A stretch of 64,000 nt of DNA, taken from assembly GCA_937870635.1 (NCBI GenBank), contig CALMZP010000110.1, positions 25,015 to 89,014 of the forward strand, in the 5' to 3' direction. The notes under the pieces are model-generated. The model had not been told where the DNA came from, searched no databases, and was given only the letters and a program-made list of their open reading frames with translations. This DNA is from an uncultured Acidobacteriota bacterium. Its GTDB lineage: Bacteria; Acidobacteriota; Thermoanaerobaculia; Gp7-AA8. Position numbers and translations under genes: made by a program. Each line of letters begins with the position of its first letter. The stretch's first letter is position 1. Shown in pieces: positions 33,752-42,393 of this stretch.

Positions 33752-36358
33752 CTATTCGTTCATTTGCCGCGGCTCCCCTCCCTGCCTCCGCAGCCATTCG
33801 CTGAGGCTGGCCTGTTGCAGGTCGCGCAGCGCGACGCAGTTGGCGACGCTCTCCAGTGCCATGCGTGTGGCCCGTTCCGCCTGCGGCAGCGGATGTTCGG
33901 TCGTGAACTGGCGGATGCGTTCGGCCCAGAACGGGTCGCACGACGCGCTCGCCATCGAACCGACGACGCGCCCGAGGTGGTTGGTGGGGATCTTCTTCGC
34001 GAGGGCGTCCCAGTTCTCATTCAGAAACTTCCAGGCCGCCTCTCCCGCCGCCGGATTCGTGATCATGGAGCCGAGCACTCCAGCGATGTCCTGCGAGCGG
34101 ACATCGTCGGTGAGCGTCCACTCGAGCGTGCGCTGGACCAGCGCAGGATTCCGGAACGCGCTCAGGAGGCTCAGGAAGCGCGACTTCTCAGCTGGGGTGG
34201 TCGCTGTCCGATATCCCTTCAGGAACGTTTCGTAGAGTCGGGAGTCTCCCCCGATCGCCGCGAGCCGCGTGACCTCGGAGACGACTTCCGGAGCGATGGC
34301 GTTGCGATCGCGAAGCCACCGGTGGGTGAGTTCCCGCGCGCGCCGCTGTGTGGCGGGATCGGCCGCCTCGTCGCCGAGGATGCCGAGGGCGAGATTGCGG
34401 AGCTCACGCTGCTCGGGCGTGTCCGTTGGCCGCGACGTCCAGCCCAGATCACGAAGAACGGGTGTGGCCTGGCGGCGCAGCAACGCCTGCAGAAGTGGCC
34501 GGTCCGCGTCGGCCACCAGATACCTCGCCGCGTACTTCAGATGCGACAGAACATCATGAGCCAGCTCAGGATCGTCCTCGAACGATGAAGCCAGGTCGAG
34601 ATACGCGTCGAGCCTGCGCTCGCCGGTGCGTACGAGCAGCCACTCGTCGCGCATCAGAGCCATACGCTCCGAAGCGGACAGCGCCTTCGGGGCCGTGAAG
34701 TCTTGATGAACGGAAGGTTCGTACGCGGTGATGTAGTAGCCGAACCCCTCATCGTTGGCAAACAGCGGCTGGCCGCATCCCGAGAGGCGGAAGGTCTGCC
34801 GCCGTTCGCGCAGAACGACGCACGATCCTTTTCCGAAGCAGACGGGAATCGACCACAAACCTTCTTCGACCTTTCTGTTCGCATCGAGAACGAAGCGGCT
34901 CTGGCTCAGCGCCACGATCGTGTCGCCGCCTTCGCAGCGGCTGCTCTCCACGCGGACGAGGGGCACACCGGGTTGTGACACGTAGGAGGCGAGGATTTCG
35001 GTGACCGCGCCGCCGGTCGCGTCATCGATCGCGCCCGCGAAGTCGCCCGACGACGCGTTGCTGAACGCGTTGCGCTGCATGTACAGGTTGATGCCTTCGC
35101 GGAACTTTTCCTCGCCGACGTAGGCCTCGAGCATGCGCAAGAGCGCGGCAGTCTTCCCGTAGGCGATCCCGTCGAAGAGCTGGTCGATCTCGTCAGGAGT
35201 CTCGGCGCTCTTGCGGATCGGACGCGTCGCGACGAGAACGTCGGATGCCATCGGCCGCCCGACTGAGCCGGCGGCTGCCGTTCCACTCGTCCATTGCGGC
35301 CGGACTCGCTCGATCGTGCGTGAGCCGAGCCAGCTCGCGAAGCCTTCGTTGAGCCAGATATCATCCCACCAGCGCATCGTGACGAGATCGCCGAACCACA
35401 TGTGCGCAAGCTCGTGCGCGATCGTTCCGATGCTTCGTCGCTGCGATCCGATCGGGGCCGTTTTCGGATCGACGAGCAGGACCGTCTCGCGATAGGTGAC
35501 GGCGCCCGGATTCTCCATCGCGCCGGCGCTGAAGTCGGTCAACGCGATCTGATCGAGTTTCGTGAAGGGGTAATCGATGTCGAAGTAGCGGTTGAGATCG
35601 CGGATGACGTCCTTCGTCGCGTCGAGCGCGAAGCGCCCCAGCTCGACTCTGTCGGGCTGCGAGCAGACCCGAAGCGCGAGACCATCCACGCTGTCACTCA
35701 GACATGCAAAGTCGCCGACGACGAGCGCGATGTGGTACGTGGAGAGGCGGGGCGTCGTGGCGAAGCGGACTGTCTTCTTCCCGGCGACCGGTCCCGCGGT
35801 CTCCGATTCAGCGGGCGCGTTCGAGATCACCATGTGCTTCTCGTTCGCGATGACGTTGATCTGGAACGTCGCTTTGAGATCCGGCTCGTCGAACGAAGGG
35901 AAGGCACGGCGGGCGTCGGTCGCCTCCATCTGGCTGGCCAGGTACTTCTTCCCGCTGGCGATGCCGAGGTAGAACCCGCGAAGCTGGCGGTTGAGGATGC
36001 CGTCGTAGGCGATGCGGATCGTGGCCGGACCGACCGGCAGCGGTCGATCGACTCTCAGGGTCGCCCGCTCGGCCTTCTCATCGACGGTGACCCTTGCCGT
36101 CTGAGTCTGGCCTCCCGCGGTGACCTCCGCGGACCGGAACTGGATCTCGGCGGAATTGAGCTCGACCGTGTCGGTGGGCAGCTGCACACCGGCCTCGATC
36201 GTCACCTCGCCGCTGAATCGTTCGGCTTCAATGTCGGGGGTGATCGTCAGCACATAGTGTTCGGGGATGACGACGCGAGGCAGCCGTGCCGCGAGGAGCG
36301 CGGGAGCGGTCAGAATGGCGAGCAGAAGGAATCCCAGCCGTTTACACATGCGTGACAT
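33752..36358 (-). CDS. M1-family zinc aminopeptidase, secreted
   Basis: 868 residues from the ATG at MSRMCKRLGFLLLAILTAPA, which gives a clean signal peptide; an ATG six codons earlier is possible. The exopeptidase motif GAMENPGAVTYRE and the zinc site HELAHMWFGDLVTMRWWDDI with NEGFASW (HExxH then E 18 residues on) are intact. The N-terminal beta domain and the C-terminal ERAP1-like helical part are present, so the length is complete. It removes N-terminal residues from peptides, most likely in the periplasm. It diverges from the YdeI-like gene with 30 bp between starts. Confidence 0.93.
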   Translation of the reverse strand: MSRMCKRLGFLLLAILTAPALLAARLPRVVIPEHYVLTITPDIEAERFSGEVTIEAGVQLPTDTVELNSAEIQFRSAEVTAGGQTQTARVTVDEKAERATLRVDRPLPVGPATIRIAYDGILNRQLRGFYLGIASGKKYLASQMEATDARRAFPSFDEPDLKATFQINVIANEKHMVISNAPAESETAGPVAGKKTVRFATTPRLSTYHIALVVGDFACLSDSVDGLALRVCSQPDRVELGRFALDATKDVIRDLNRYFDIDYPFTKLDQIALTDFSAGAMENPGAVTYRETVLLVDPKTAPIGSQRRSIGTIAHELAHMWFGDLVTMRWWDDIWLNEGFASWLGSRTIERVRPQWTSGTAAAGSVGRPMASDVLVATRPIRKSAETPDEIDQLFDGIAYGKTAALLRMLEAYVGEEKFREGINLYMQRNAFSNASSGDFAGAIDDATGGAVTEILASYVSQPGVPLVRVESSRCEGGDTIVALSQSRFVLDANRKVEEGLWSIPVCFGKGSCVVLRERRQTFRLSGCGQPLFANDEGFGYYITAYEPSVHQDFTAPKALSASERMALMRDEWLLVRTGERRLDAYLDLASSFEDDPELAHDVLSHLKYAARYLVADADRPLLQALLRRQATPVLRDLGWTSRPTDTPEQRELRNLALGILGDEAADPATQRRARELTHRWLRDRNAIAPEVVSEVTRLAAIGGDSRLYETFLKGYRTATTPAEKSRFLSLLSAFRNPALVQRTLEWTLTDDVRSQDIAGVLGSMITNPAAGEAAWKFLNENWDALAKKIPTNHLGRVVGSMASASCDPFWAERIRQFTTEHPLPQAERATRMALESVANCVALRDLQQASLSEWLRRQGGEPRQMNE

Positions 36359-36388
36359 TATCGTTGACAGATCCATGACGAGGTAGCG

Positions 36389-36964
36389 ATGGAACCGATA
36401 TTTTTTCCAACCCCGGCCGCGTTCCGGCGCTGGCTGAAAAAGAACCACAAGACTGCCAAAGAGTTGCTGGTCGGTTTCTACAAGAAAGGATCTGGCCGCC
36501 CGAGCATCACATGGCCGGAGTCAGTGGACGAGGCGCTCTGCTTCGCGTGGATCGACGGCGTGCGGCGCTCACTCGATGACGACAGTTACGTCATCCGCTT
36601 CACGCCGAGGCGGCCGGGCAGCAACTGGAGCCTGGTCAACATCCGGAAGGCGGAGGCGCTCATCCGCGATGGCCGCATGGAACGGGCGGGACTGGCGGCG
36701 TTCGAAGCACGCAAAGGCGAAAGGTCGGGCGTCTACTCATTCGAACAGCGCGAGCAAGCGAAACTCGATCGCGAGGCCGAGGCGAAGTTCAGGGCGAACA
36801 AGGCGGCGTGGAAGTTCTTTCAGTCGCAGCCGCCGGGATACCGGAAGGTGGCCGTCTTCTACGTCATGAGCGCGAAGCGGGCAGAGACCCGCGCGAAACG
36901 CCTGCAGACGCTCATCGACGATTCAGCGGCCGGCCGAAGGATCGGGTTGCTGCGGCGGGAGTGA
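36389..36964 (+). CDS. YdeI/OmpD-associated family protein
   Basis: 191 residues. Typical blocks of the YdeI (bacteriocin-protection) family: FFPTPAAFRRWLKKNHKTAK at the start, ELLVGFYKKGSGRPSITWPE, ALCFAWIDGVRRSLDDDSY, RFTPRRPGSNWSLVN and a lysine-rich C-terminal half that reads AWKFFQSQPPGYRK. No enzymatic activity is established for the family; bacteriocin resistance was reported for some members. No signal peptide. Confidence 0.88.
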   Translation: MEPIFFPTPAAFRRWLKKNHKTAKELLVGFYKKGSGRPSITWPESVDEALCFAWIDGVRRSLDDDSYVIRFTPRRPGSNWSLVNIRKAEALIRDGRMERAGLAAFEARKGERSGVYSFEQREQAKLDREAEAKFRANKAAWKFFQSQPPGYRKVAVFYVMSAKRAETRAKRLQTLIDDSAAGRRIGLLRRE

Positions 36965-36978
36965 TTACTTCGTCACGC

Positions 36979-37064
36979 CGGGCGGGCGGGGTCGCCCGCC
37001 CTCCACTGGACAGGCATTCTGGCGCGACTGAGTGGAGCGCGGGCGACCTCGCCCGCGGCTCCAC
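36979..37064. repeat. Two GC-rich palindromes
   Basis: GGGCGGGCGGGGTCGCCCGC with CTCCACTGG, then GTGGAGCGCGGGCGACCTCG with CCCGCGGCTCCAC at 37032-37064. It lies between the YdeI-like gene and the HEMGH membrane protein. Confidence 0.88.
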
Positions 37065-37155
37065 AACGGACACCCCCCTCATCCGGCCTTCGGCTCGCGA
37101 ATCCGGTTTCTCCCGTTTGAGCACGTCGCCGGATGACATGCTTTCCCGATCCCCC

Positions 37156-37161
37156 TAAACT
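37156..37161 (+). promoter_or_regulatory. Candidate -10 box TAAACT, 8 nt before a GTG start
   Basis: TAAACT stands 8 nt before the GTG at 37170. No Shine-Dalgarno sequence. Same spacing as the boxes at 32089 and 41832. Confidence 0.3.
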
Positions 37162-37169
37162 CCTATGCA

Positions 37170-37751
37170 GTGCACCGTCTGGAGCCGGTCGTCCGCCAGT
37201 TTCTCGACGACGCCGCCGAGTGGGCGCGCGGAAAGATGTGGATCCCGCGCGCGATTCTTCTCGCGTATCTCGTCTACGCCGACATCCGCTTCCTGCGCGA
37301 TCCGATGAGCAGCACGATGTTCTCCGGAATCACGCTGGCCTTCCACGAGATGGGGCATCTCCTCTTCTCGTTCGCCGGACACTTCATCGGATCGCTGATG
37401 GGAAGCGGCATGCAGATCCTCATCCCCCTCATCGTGATCGTCGTGTTCTACCGGCAGGACGACTATTTCGGCATGGCCGTGGGCGGCTTCTGGCTGTCGT
37501 TCGCGATGTTCGAGCTGGCGACGTACGTCGGCGACGCCAGGGCGATGGAGCTGCCGCTCGTCGGATTCACGGACGACCCGGAGCACGACTGGTACTACCT
37601 GCTCTCCACCACGGGCCTGCTGAACTTCGACACGACGTTCGCGTTCCTGCTCCGCGCGGGCGCCACGCTGATCGGCCTGGCCTCGCTCGCGTTCGCGGTC
37701 TGGCTGCTGCTGATCATGGCGCGCCGTGTACCGCGTACCGCCCGAGTGTGA
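37170..37751 (+). CDS. Membrane protein with HEMGH motif, putative metallopeptidase
   Basis: 193 residues from GTG 37170. Four to five hydrophobic helices. The motif HEMGH falls at the end of a helix (GITLAFHEMGHLLFSFAGHF, about residues 53-72), as in membrane zinc peptidases where HExxH sits at the membrane. A third ligand is not evident, so activity is uncertain. The family is not recognised. The stop overlaps the next gene's GTG (GTGA), so the two are co-translated. Confidence 0.7.
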   Translation: MHRLEPVVRQFLDDAAEWARGKMWIPRAILLAYLVYADIRFLRDPMSSTMFSGITLAFHEMGHLLFSFAGHFIGSLMGSGMQILIPLIVIVVFYRQDDYFGMAVGGFWLSFAMFELATYVGDARAMELPLVGFTDDPEHDWYYLLSTTGLLNFDTTFAFLLRAGATLIGLASLAFAVWLLLIMARRVPRTARV

Positions 37752-39763
37752 AATCCGACACGAATGGGTCTGGATCCGTACTGAAACGCATGCGAAGGCA
37801 TTTCATTGCCGCGATCCTGTTCTTGGCGGCCGCCGTTGTCATGACCTGGCCCATGGCCAGGTTGATGGATCGTGCGGTCGCAGACCCGGGCGACCCGTTC
37901 ATCAACATCTGGATTCTCGACTGGGACCACCACGCGACCTTGCGTTCGCCCCTTTCGCTCTTTCATGCGAACGCGTTTCATCCTGCCCGGTACTCGCTGG
38001 CATTCAGCGAGAACCTGTACGGCATCGCTCTGTTCCTGATCCCTTTCCGACTCGCAGGCGTACCGCCCATCGCCGCCTACAACATCGCCATGCTGGCTGG
38101 CTTCGCATTCTCAGGATTCGGTGCGTACCTGCTGACGCAACGCCTGACGGCATCGTTTCCGGCGTCGCTCGCGGCCGGGATGTTCTACGCATTCGTTCCG
38201 TTTCGATTCACGCATCTCGCACATCTGCAGCACGTGTGGGGCGGGTGGATGCCACTGTTGCTGGCGGCGTTGATCGCGTATGTCGATCGGCCGGGCTGGC
38301 GGCGCGGCGCAGTTTTCGGAGCAGTGTTTCTCCTCAACGGCCTCACGAACATCCATTGGTTTCTTTTCGGGTCGTTTGCAACAGCGGCAGCCGCGAGCGT
38401 CTTCTGGTGGTCGGGAGTGCGCCGCTGGCGTGAGCTCGTCGTGTGCACGGCGATTGCCCTGGCTGCATTTGCGCCGTTTCTGTACCCGTATGCGGCGGCT
38501 GCGAAGCTCTACGGGATGGTGCGGTCGGCCGCCGAGGCCAAGTTCTTTTCGGCGACTCTCACGGATTGGCTTGTCAGCAGCGACCGCATTCATCAATACG
38601 CATTCCTGCGCAACGGCGACCTCGATCCCGAGAGATGGTTGTTTCCCGGCTTGTTGGCACTGCTCCTGAGCACTGCCGGCATTTTCGCGGTCCGGCGCAG
38701 TCCGCGGCCTGTGGTCTTCGGATTGCTGTGGGTCGCGATTGGCGTCGCAGGTTCCCTCGGCCTGAACTTCTATTTTCATGACTTTCTCTACGAGGCGGTT
38801 CCTGGTTTCAAGGCTGTCCGGTCACCCGCCCGCTGGGCGGCCGTTGCCTATATCGGGATGTCGATGCTCATGGCCGTGGCGGTGTCTTGGCTCGGGAGCC
38901 GTTGGCGATGGATGGCCTGGGCCGTCGTCCCTTTGTTACTGGTCGAGCTGCGGGCAGCTCCAATCCGCTGGTACCTCACGGCATCCGATCCGCCGCCAGT
39001 TTACAAATGGCTGGCAACGGAAGCCGTAAGCGGACCGGTCGTCGAGCTTCCGATCAACTATGTCGGCAGCGAGTACCGCTATCTGCTCCGGGCCACGGAA
39101 CATCACGAGCCGCTGGTCAACGGCGTGTCCGGATTCACTCCACCCGTCACGGCGCGCCTGACAGCAATGTCGAAGACCAATCCAATCACCGACAACTTCG
39201 TCGACGAACTTCGGAAGATCGGTACGAAACTGGTCATCGTTCACGCCGACCAGCTCGGGGACTTCTCGTCCTCGACGCGCGAGTGGGTCAGGCGTGAAAT
39301 CGAGAACGGACGGCTCACATTTGTCCGGCGCTTCGATTCCGGCATCCGTGGCGATTGGGTTTTCTCTTTGAACCCATCGACGAAGAAATCGGCGCCGGAA
39401 CTGGAGGCGTTTCTCAATGATCGATGGTCGCGCAATGAATCGACGTTCGGGTTCATGGATCCCGTGTCCAGACGTATCCGCGGGCACGCACGCTTTACCG
39501 GCTGGGCCCTTTCGCCTTACGGCATCAGGAAGGTCGATCTCCTTTTCGGGAATGGCGCCGTGCGGGTTCCTACCGCACTCGTCGAAGACCGCAGACTTTC
39601 CGCTGCATTCCCGTGGTATCCGCAGACGTCACGTCCTCGGTTCATCGTCGAGTTGCCGGAGCGCCCGAGCGCTCTCTCATCCAGAACGGACGTTCAGGCA
39701 GAGGTCACCGATGGCCGCGGGGAGATCACCCGTCTCGAACATCTCTGGATGACCTGGGAGTGA
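37748..39763 (+). CDS. GT-C-like polytopic membrane protein
   Basis: 671 residues from the GTG overlapping the preceding stop; ATG 37790 (MRRHFIAAILFL) is the alternative and gives 657. About 10-12 helices. The first loop has DPGDPFINIWILDWDHH and the second LFHANAFHPARYSLAFSEN, a layout seen in GT-C glycosyltransferases with an acidic catalytic loop. The soluble C-terminal part (about 420-671) opens WLATEAVSGPVVELPINY. GC content is a little lower than that of the neighbours. Function is inferred from topology only. Confidence 0.65.
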   Translation: MKSDTNGSGSVLKRMRRHFIAAILFLAAAVVMTWPMARLMDRAVADPGDPFINIWILDWDHHATLRSPLSLFHANAFHPARYSLAFSENLYGIALFLIPFRLAGVPPIAAYNIAMLAGFAFSGFGAYLLTQRLTASFPASLAAGMFYAFVPFRFTHLAHLQHVWGGWMPLLLAALIAYVDRPGWRRGAVFGAVFLLNGLTNIHWFLFGSFATAAAASVFWWSGVRRWRELVVCTAIALAAFAPFLYPYAAAAKLYGMVRSAAEAKFFSATLTDWLVSSDRIHQYAFLRNGDLDPERWLFPGLLALLLSTAGIFAVRRSPRPVVFGLLWVAIGVAGSLGLNFYFHDFLYEAVPGFKAVRSPARWAAVAYIGMSMLMAVAVSWLGSRWRWMAWAVVPLLLVELRAAPIRWYLTASDPPPVYKWLATEAVSGPVVELPINYVGSEYRYLLRATEHHEPLVNGVSGFTPPVTARLTAMSKTNPITDNFVDELRKIGTKLVIVHADQLGDFSSSTREWVRREIENGRLTFVRRFDSGIRGDWVFSLNPSTKKSAPELEAFLNDRWSRNESTFGFMDPVSRRIRGHARFTGWALSPYGIRKVDLLFGNGAVRVPTALVEDRRLSAAFPWYPQTSRPRFIVELPERPSALSSRTDVQAEVTDGRGEITRLEHLWMTWE

Positions 39764-39776
39764 CCCCAAGGTCTTT

Positions 39777-39871
39777 CACCATTGACCATTGACCATTGAC
39801 CATTCACCACCCGTCCTTGTCGCGGGAAACGGGAATGGTGAATGCTGAATGGTCAATGGTGAATGGTGAAA
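39777..39871. repeat. Inverted array of 7-bp repeats
   Basis: CACCATT / GACCATT units face AATGGTG / AATGGTC units, with a CGCGGGAAACGGGAATGG stretch between. It lies between convergent genes. Confidence 0.88.
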
Positions 39872-39882
39872 GAGCTCCAAGT

Positions 39883-41712
39883 TCATGGCCCGCTCGAAGC
39901 GTGCTCGCGCACTCGCGTGACCAGCGCCTCCCCGAACTGCTCGAGCTTGGCGTCGCCGATGCCGTAGACGCCGCGCAGCGCGGTGAGCGTGGTCGGCTGC
40001 ACCCGGGCGACTTCGCGCAGGGTGCGGTCGCTGAAGATGACGTACGGCGGAACCTGGCGCTCCTCCGCCTCGCTGCGCCGCCATTTGCGCAGCGCTTCGA
40101 AGAGCGTGCGATCGAACTCGCCGCCGTCGGCGACATACGTGCGCCGGGCTTTCGGCTCCTTCTTTTTCGCCACCACCGGCTGCCGCAGGCGAACCTGTGC
40201 CTCGCCGCGCATCACGGCTCGTGACGATTCGGTGAGCTGGAGCACCGGATAGTCGTCGCCGTTCTGCGCGAGATACCCCTGGCCGACCAGCTGATAGATG
40301 AGGTCGCGGAGCTCGTTGCGAGAGTGCTCCTTCATGATGCCGTACGTCGAGAGCTGGTCGTGATTGCGCTCGCGGACGCGCTCGATGTTCTCGCCGCGCA
40401 GAACCGAGATCACATGTCCGACGCCGAAGGACTGCCGGACGCGGTAGACGCAGGAGACGATCTTCTGCGCGACCGTGAGCGCGTCGCTCACTTCCTGCAT
40501 CTCGCCGAGGCAGACGTCGCAGGCGTTGCAGGAAGGAGCGTCGGCCTGCTGGCCGAAGTATTCGACGAGCGCCCGATGCCGGCAGATGGTGCCGGAGCAA
40601 TAGCGGTCCATATCGTAGAGGTGGCGGGTCGCCGCCTGCAGGTACTTCGGATCGGGCTCCATCTCTTCGCCGCCGCGCGCCAGCATCGTCTTCCAGATGA
40701 CGGCGTCGGCGCCGGAGTAGAAGAGGACGCATTCCGCTTCGAGCCCGTCGCGCCCGGCTCGGCCGGTCTCCTGCTGGTAATGCTCGATCGACTTCGGCAT
40801 GGCCATGTGCACGACGAAGCGGACGTTCGAGCGGTCGATGCCCATCCCGAACGCAACGGTGGCCACCACGACATCGCATCGCTCCGCGGCGAACTTCTCC
40901 TGCGTGGAGCGTCGCTCTTCCTGCGAGAGGCCCGCGTGGTAGGCGAGGGCATCGTACCCGCGCTTGCGCAGCTGCTCGCTGAGCGAATCGACGTCCTTGC
41001 GGCGGATGCAGTAGACGATGCCCGCCTCGCCGCGATGGCGCTCGAGCACTTCCACGAGCTGCTTCAGTTCGTCTACGCGGGGTAGAACGCGGTACGTCAG
41101 GTTCGGGCGGTCGAAGTTCCCCACGAGCACCAGCGGATCGCGCAGCGAAAGCTGCTGGGCGATGTCGCGCCGGACCTGTTCCGTCGCCGTCGCCGTGTAC
41201 GCGTGAAACCCTGCCTCGGGAAACGTGTCCCTGAGCTGCCGGAGCTGCCGGTACTCAGGACGGAAATCGTGGCCCCAGTGGCTGATGCAGTGCGCTTCGT
41301 CGATGGCGAACGCCGACACGCCGGCCTTCTGCAAGGTCTGCCGGAACGCAGGCATCGCCAGGCGCTCGGGCGACACGAACACGATGCGGATCCTGCCGTC
41401 GAAGAGGTCTTTCTCGAGAGCGCGCAGCTCGAGCGCGGACTGCGAGCTGTTCATCTGCGTGGCTGGAACACCGCACGCCCGAAGCGCATCGACCTGGTCC
41501 TTCATCAGCGAGATCAGCGGCGAAACGACCACCGTCACGCCTTCGCGAAGGAGCGCCGGAACCTGATAGCAGAGCGACTTTCCGCCGCCGGTGGGCATGA
41601 CCACGACGGAATCGCGGCCGTCGAGGACAGCGGTCATCGCTTCTTCCTGCAGGGGACGGAAGGAGTCGTAGCCCCAGTGTTTTTCGATGACTTCGAGAAG
41701 GCGGGCGCGCAT
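39883..41712 (-). CDS. recQ: ATP-dependent DNA helicase RecQ
   Basis: 609 residues from the ATG at MRARLLEVIEKHWGYDSFRP; a longer reading frame would pass through a 7-bp array and the next gene. Walker A is VVMPTGGGKSLCYQ, the DEAH box is FAIDEAHCISHWGHDFRP, and motif V/VI read VATVAFGMGIDRSNVRF and YQQETGRAGRDG. The zinc cluster is DRYCSGTICRHRALVEYF with CNACDVC; an RQC winged helix and a C-terminal HRDC domain (EFDRTLFEALRKWRR on) complete it. It unwinds DNA in recombination and fork repair. Confidence 0.96.
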   Translation of the reverse strand: MRARLLEVIEKHWGYDSFRPLQEEAMTAVLDGRDSVVVMPTGGGKSLCYQVPALLREGVTVVVSPLISLMKDQVDALRACGVPATQMNSSQSALELRALEKDLFDGRIRIVFVSPERLAMPAFRQTLQKAGVSAFAIDEAHCISHWGHDFRPEYRQLRQLRDTFPEAGFHAYTATATEQVRRDIAQQLSLRDPLVLVGNFDRPNLTYRVLPRVDELKQLVEVLERHRGEAGIVYCIRRKDVDSLSEQLRKRGYDALAYHAGLSQEERRSTQEKFAAERCDVVVATVAFGMGIDRSNVRFVVHMAMPKSIEHYQQETGRAGRDGLEAECVLFYSGADAVIWKTMLARGGEEMEPDPKYLQAATRHLYDMDRYCSGTICRHRALVEYFGQQADAPSCNACDVCLGEMQEVSDALTVAQKIVSCVYRVRQSFGVGHVISVLRGENIERVRERNHDQLSTYGIMKEHSRNELRDLIYQLVGQGYLAQNGDDYPVLQLTESSRAVMRGEAQVRLRQPVVAKKKEPKARRTYVADGGEFDRTLFEALRKWRRSEAEERQVPPYVIFSDRTLREVARVQPTTLTALRGVYGIGDAKLEQFGEALVTRVREHASSGP

Positions 41713-41763
41713 GGGTCTCCGGCGACGATTGTCGCATTGATGGCCGGAGTGCGGCAGAGGGCC

Positions 41764-41829
41764 TTTGATTTTGGATTTTGGATTTTGGATTGGCTCAAAT
41801 CCAAAATCCAAAATCCAAAATCCAAAATA
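41764..41829. repeat. ATTTTGG 7-bp inverted array
   Basis: Four ATTTTGG units face four to five CCAAAAT units with a short TTGGCTCAA spacer. It lies between the divergent starts of recQ and the nucleotidyltransferase-like gene. Confidence 0.92.
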
Positions 41830-41831
41830 CA

Positions 41832-41837
41832 TACAAT
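41832..41837 (+). promoter_or_regulatory. Candidate -10 box TACAAT, 7 nt before a GTG start
   Basis: TACAAT then CCCGCCC then the GTG at 41845. The box adjoins the right arm of the 7-bp array, so any -35 region would lie inside the array. Confidence 0.4.
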
Positions 41838-41844
41838 CCCGCCC

Positions 41845-42393
41845 GTGAAAACCGTTCGCGCCTCCACGCCCTATGGACGCGCCATCGACGCGACGGCCGA
41901 CCTCCTCTCGCGTCTCCGTCTCGACTTCCTGTTCGTCGGCAATGTCGCCCGCTCCGGCTGGCTCGGGAGCCTGGTCGATTCCGGTTCGCTCGACGTCCTC
42001 GCCCTCATGGCCCCGCCGCAGAAAAACCAGGTTTGCATGATGGCCAGCAACCGCGGCTTCCGGGTCGATCGCGACGAGATCGAGCAGACCGAAGAGCTCG
42101 ATCTCATCCCGCTGAACTTCGCCGATCCCGAAGGCGAAATCCGGGTCCACGTTCTCATCGGCAGCAACGCTCTCTACGGGCGCATGCTCCCGAACGGCGT
42201 CGATGCTGAGCTTGGCACACGGGGCTTCCGGATCGCGGCAGCCGAGGATCTTGCGCTTCTGCTCGCGGTCGCAGATGATGCGGCGTCGCACCACGACCGG
42301 GAGATGCTCATCCGGCTCCCGGAGTTCGATCGTCCCGCCTACAACCGGCGGCTCGTCTCGATCGGACTTCCTCACCTGGTGATCGCTGAATGA
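41845..42393 (+). CDS. Nucleotidyltransferase-fold-like protein of unknown function
   Basis: 182 residues from GTG 41845 (VKTVRASTPYGR). The core has DFLFVGNVARSGWLGSLVDSGSLDVLALM, then ELDLIPLNF and RVHVLIGSNALYG, and ends AAAEDLALLLAVADD. The spacing of these acidic beta-strand ends and the late ED-L-A-LL helix resembles minimal nucleotidyltransferases, but the classic GSxxxGxxxxxSDxD is not intact, so it may be inactive or the likeness may be false. It overlaps RNase D by ATGA and is likely co-expressed with it. Confidence 0.5.
   Translation: MKTVRASTPYGRAIDATADLLSRLRLDFLFVGNVARSGWLGSLVDSGSLDVLALMAPPQKNQVCMMASNRGFRVDRDEIEQTEELDLIPLNFADPEGEIRVHVLIGSNALYGRMLPNGVDAELGTRGFRIAAAEDLALLLAVADDAASHHDREMLIRLPEFDRPAYNRRLVSIGLPHLVIAE

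Noticed and set aside
37133..37747. Much longer start for the GT-C-like protein
   Set aside because: The extension is an out-of-frame shadow of the HEMGH membrane protein gene.
41203..41844. N-terminal extension of the nucleotidyltransferase-like protein
   Set aside because: The extra codons run through a 7-bp array and antisense to recQ.
41713..42375. N-terminal extension of RecQ
   Set aside because: It would cross the 7-bp array and lie antisense to the nucleotidyltransferase-like gene; RecQ motifs begin at the chosen start.
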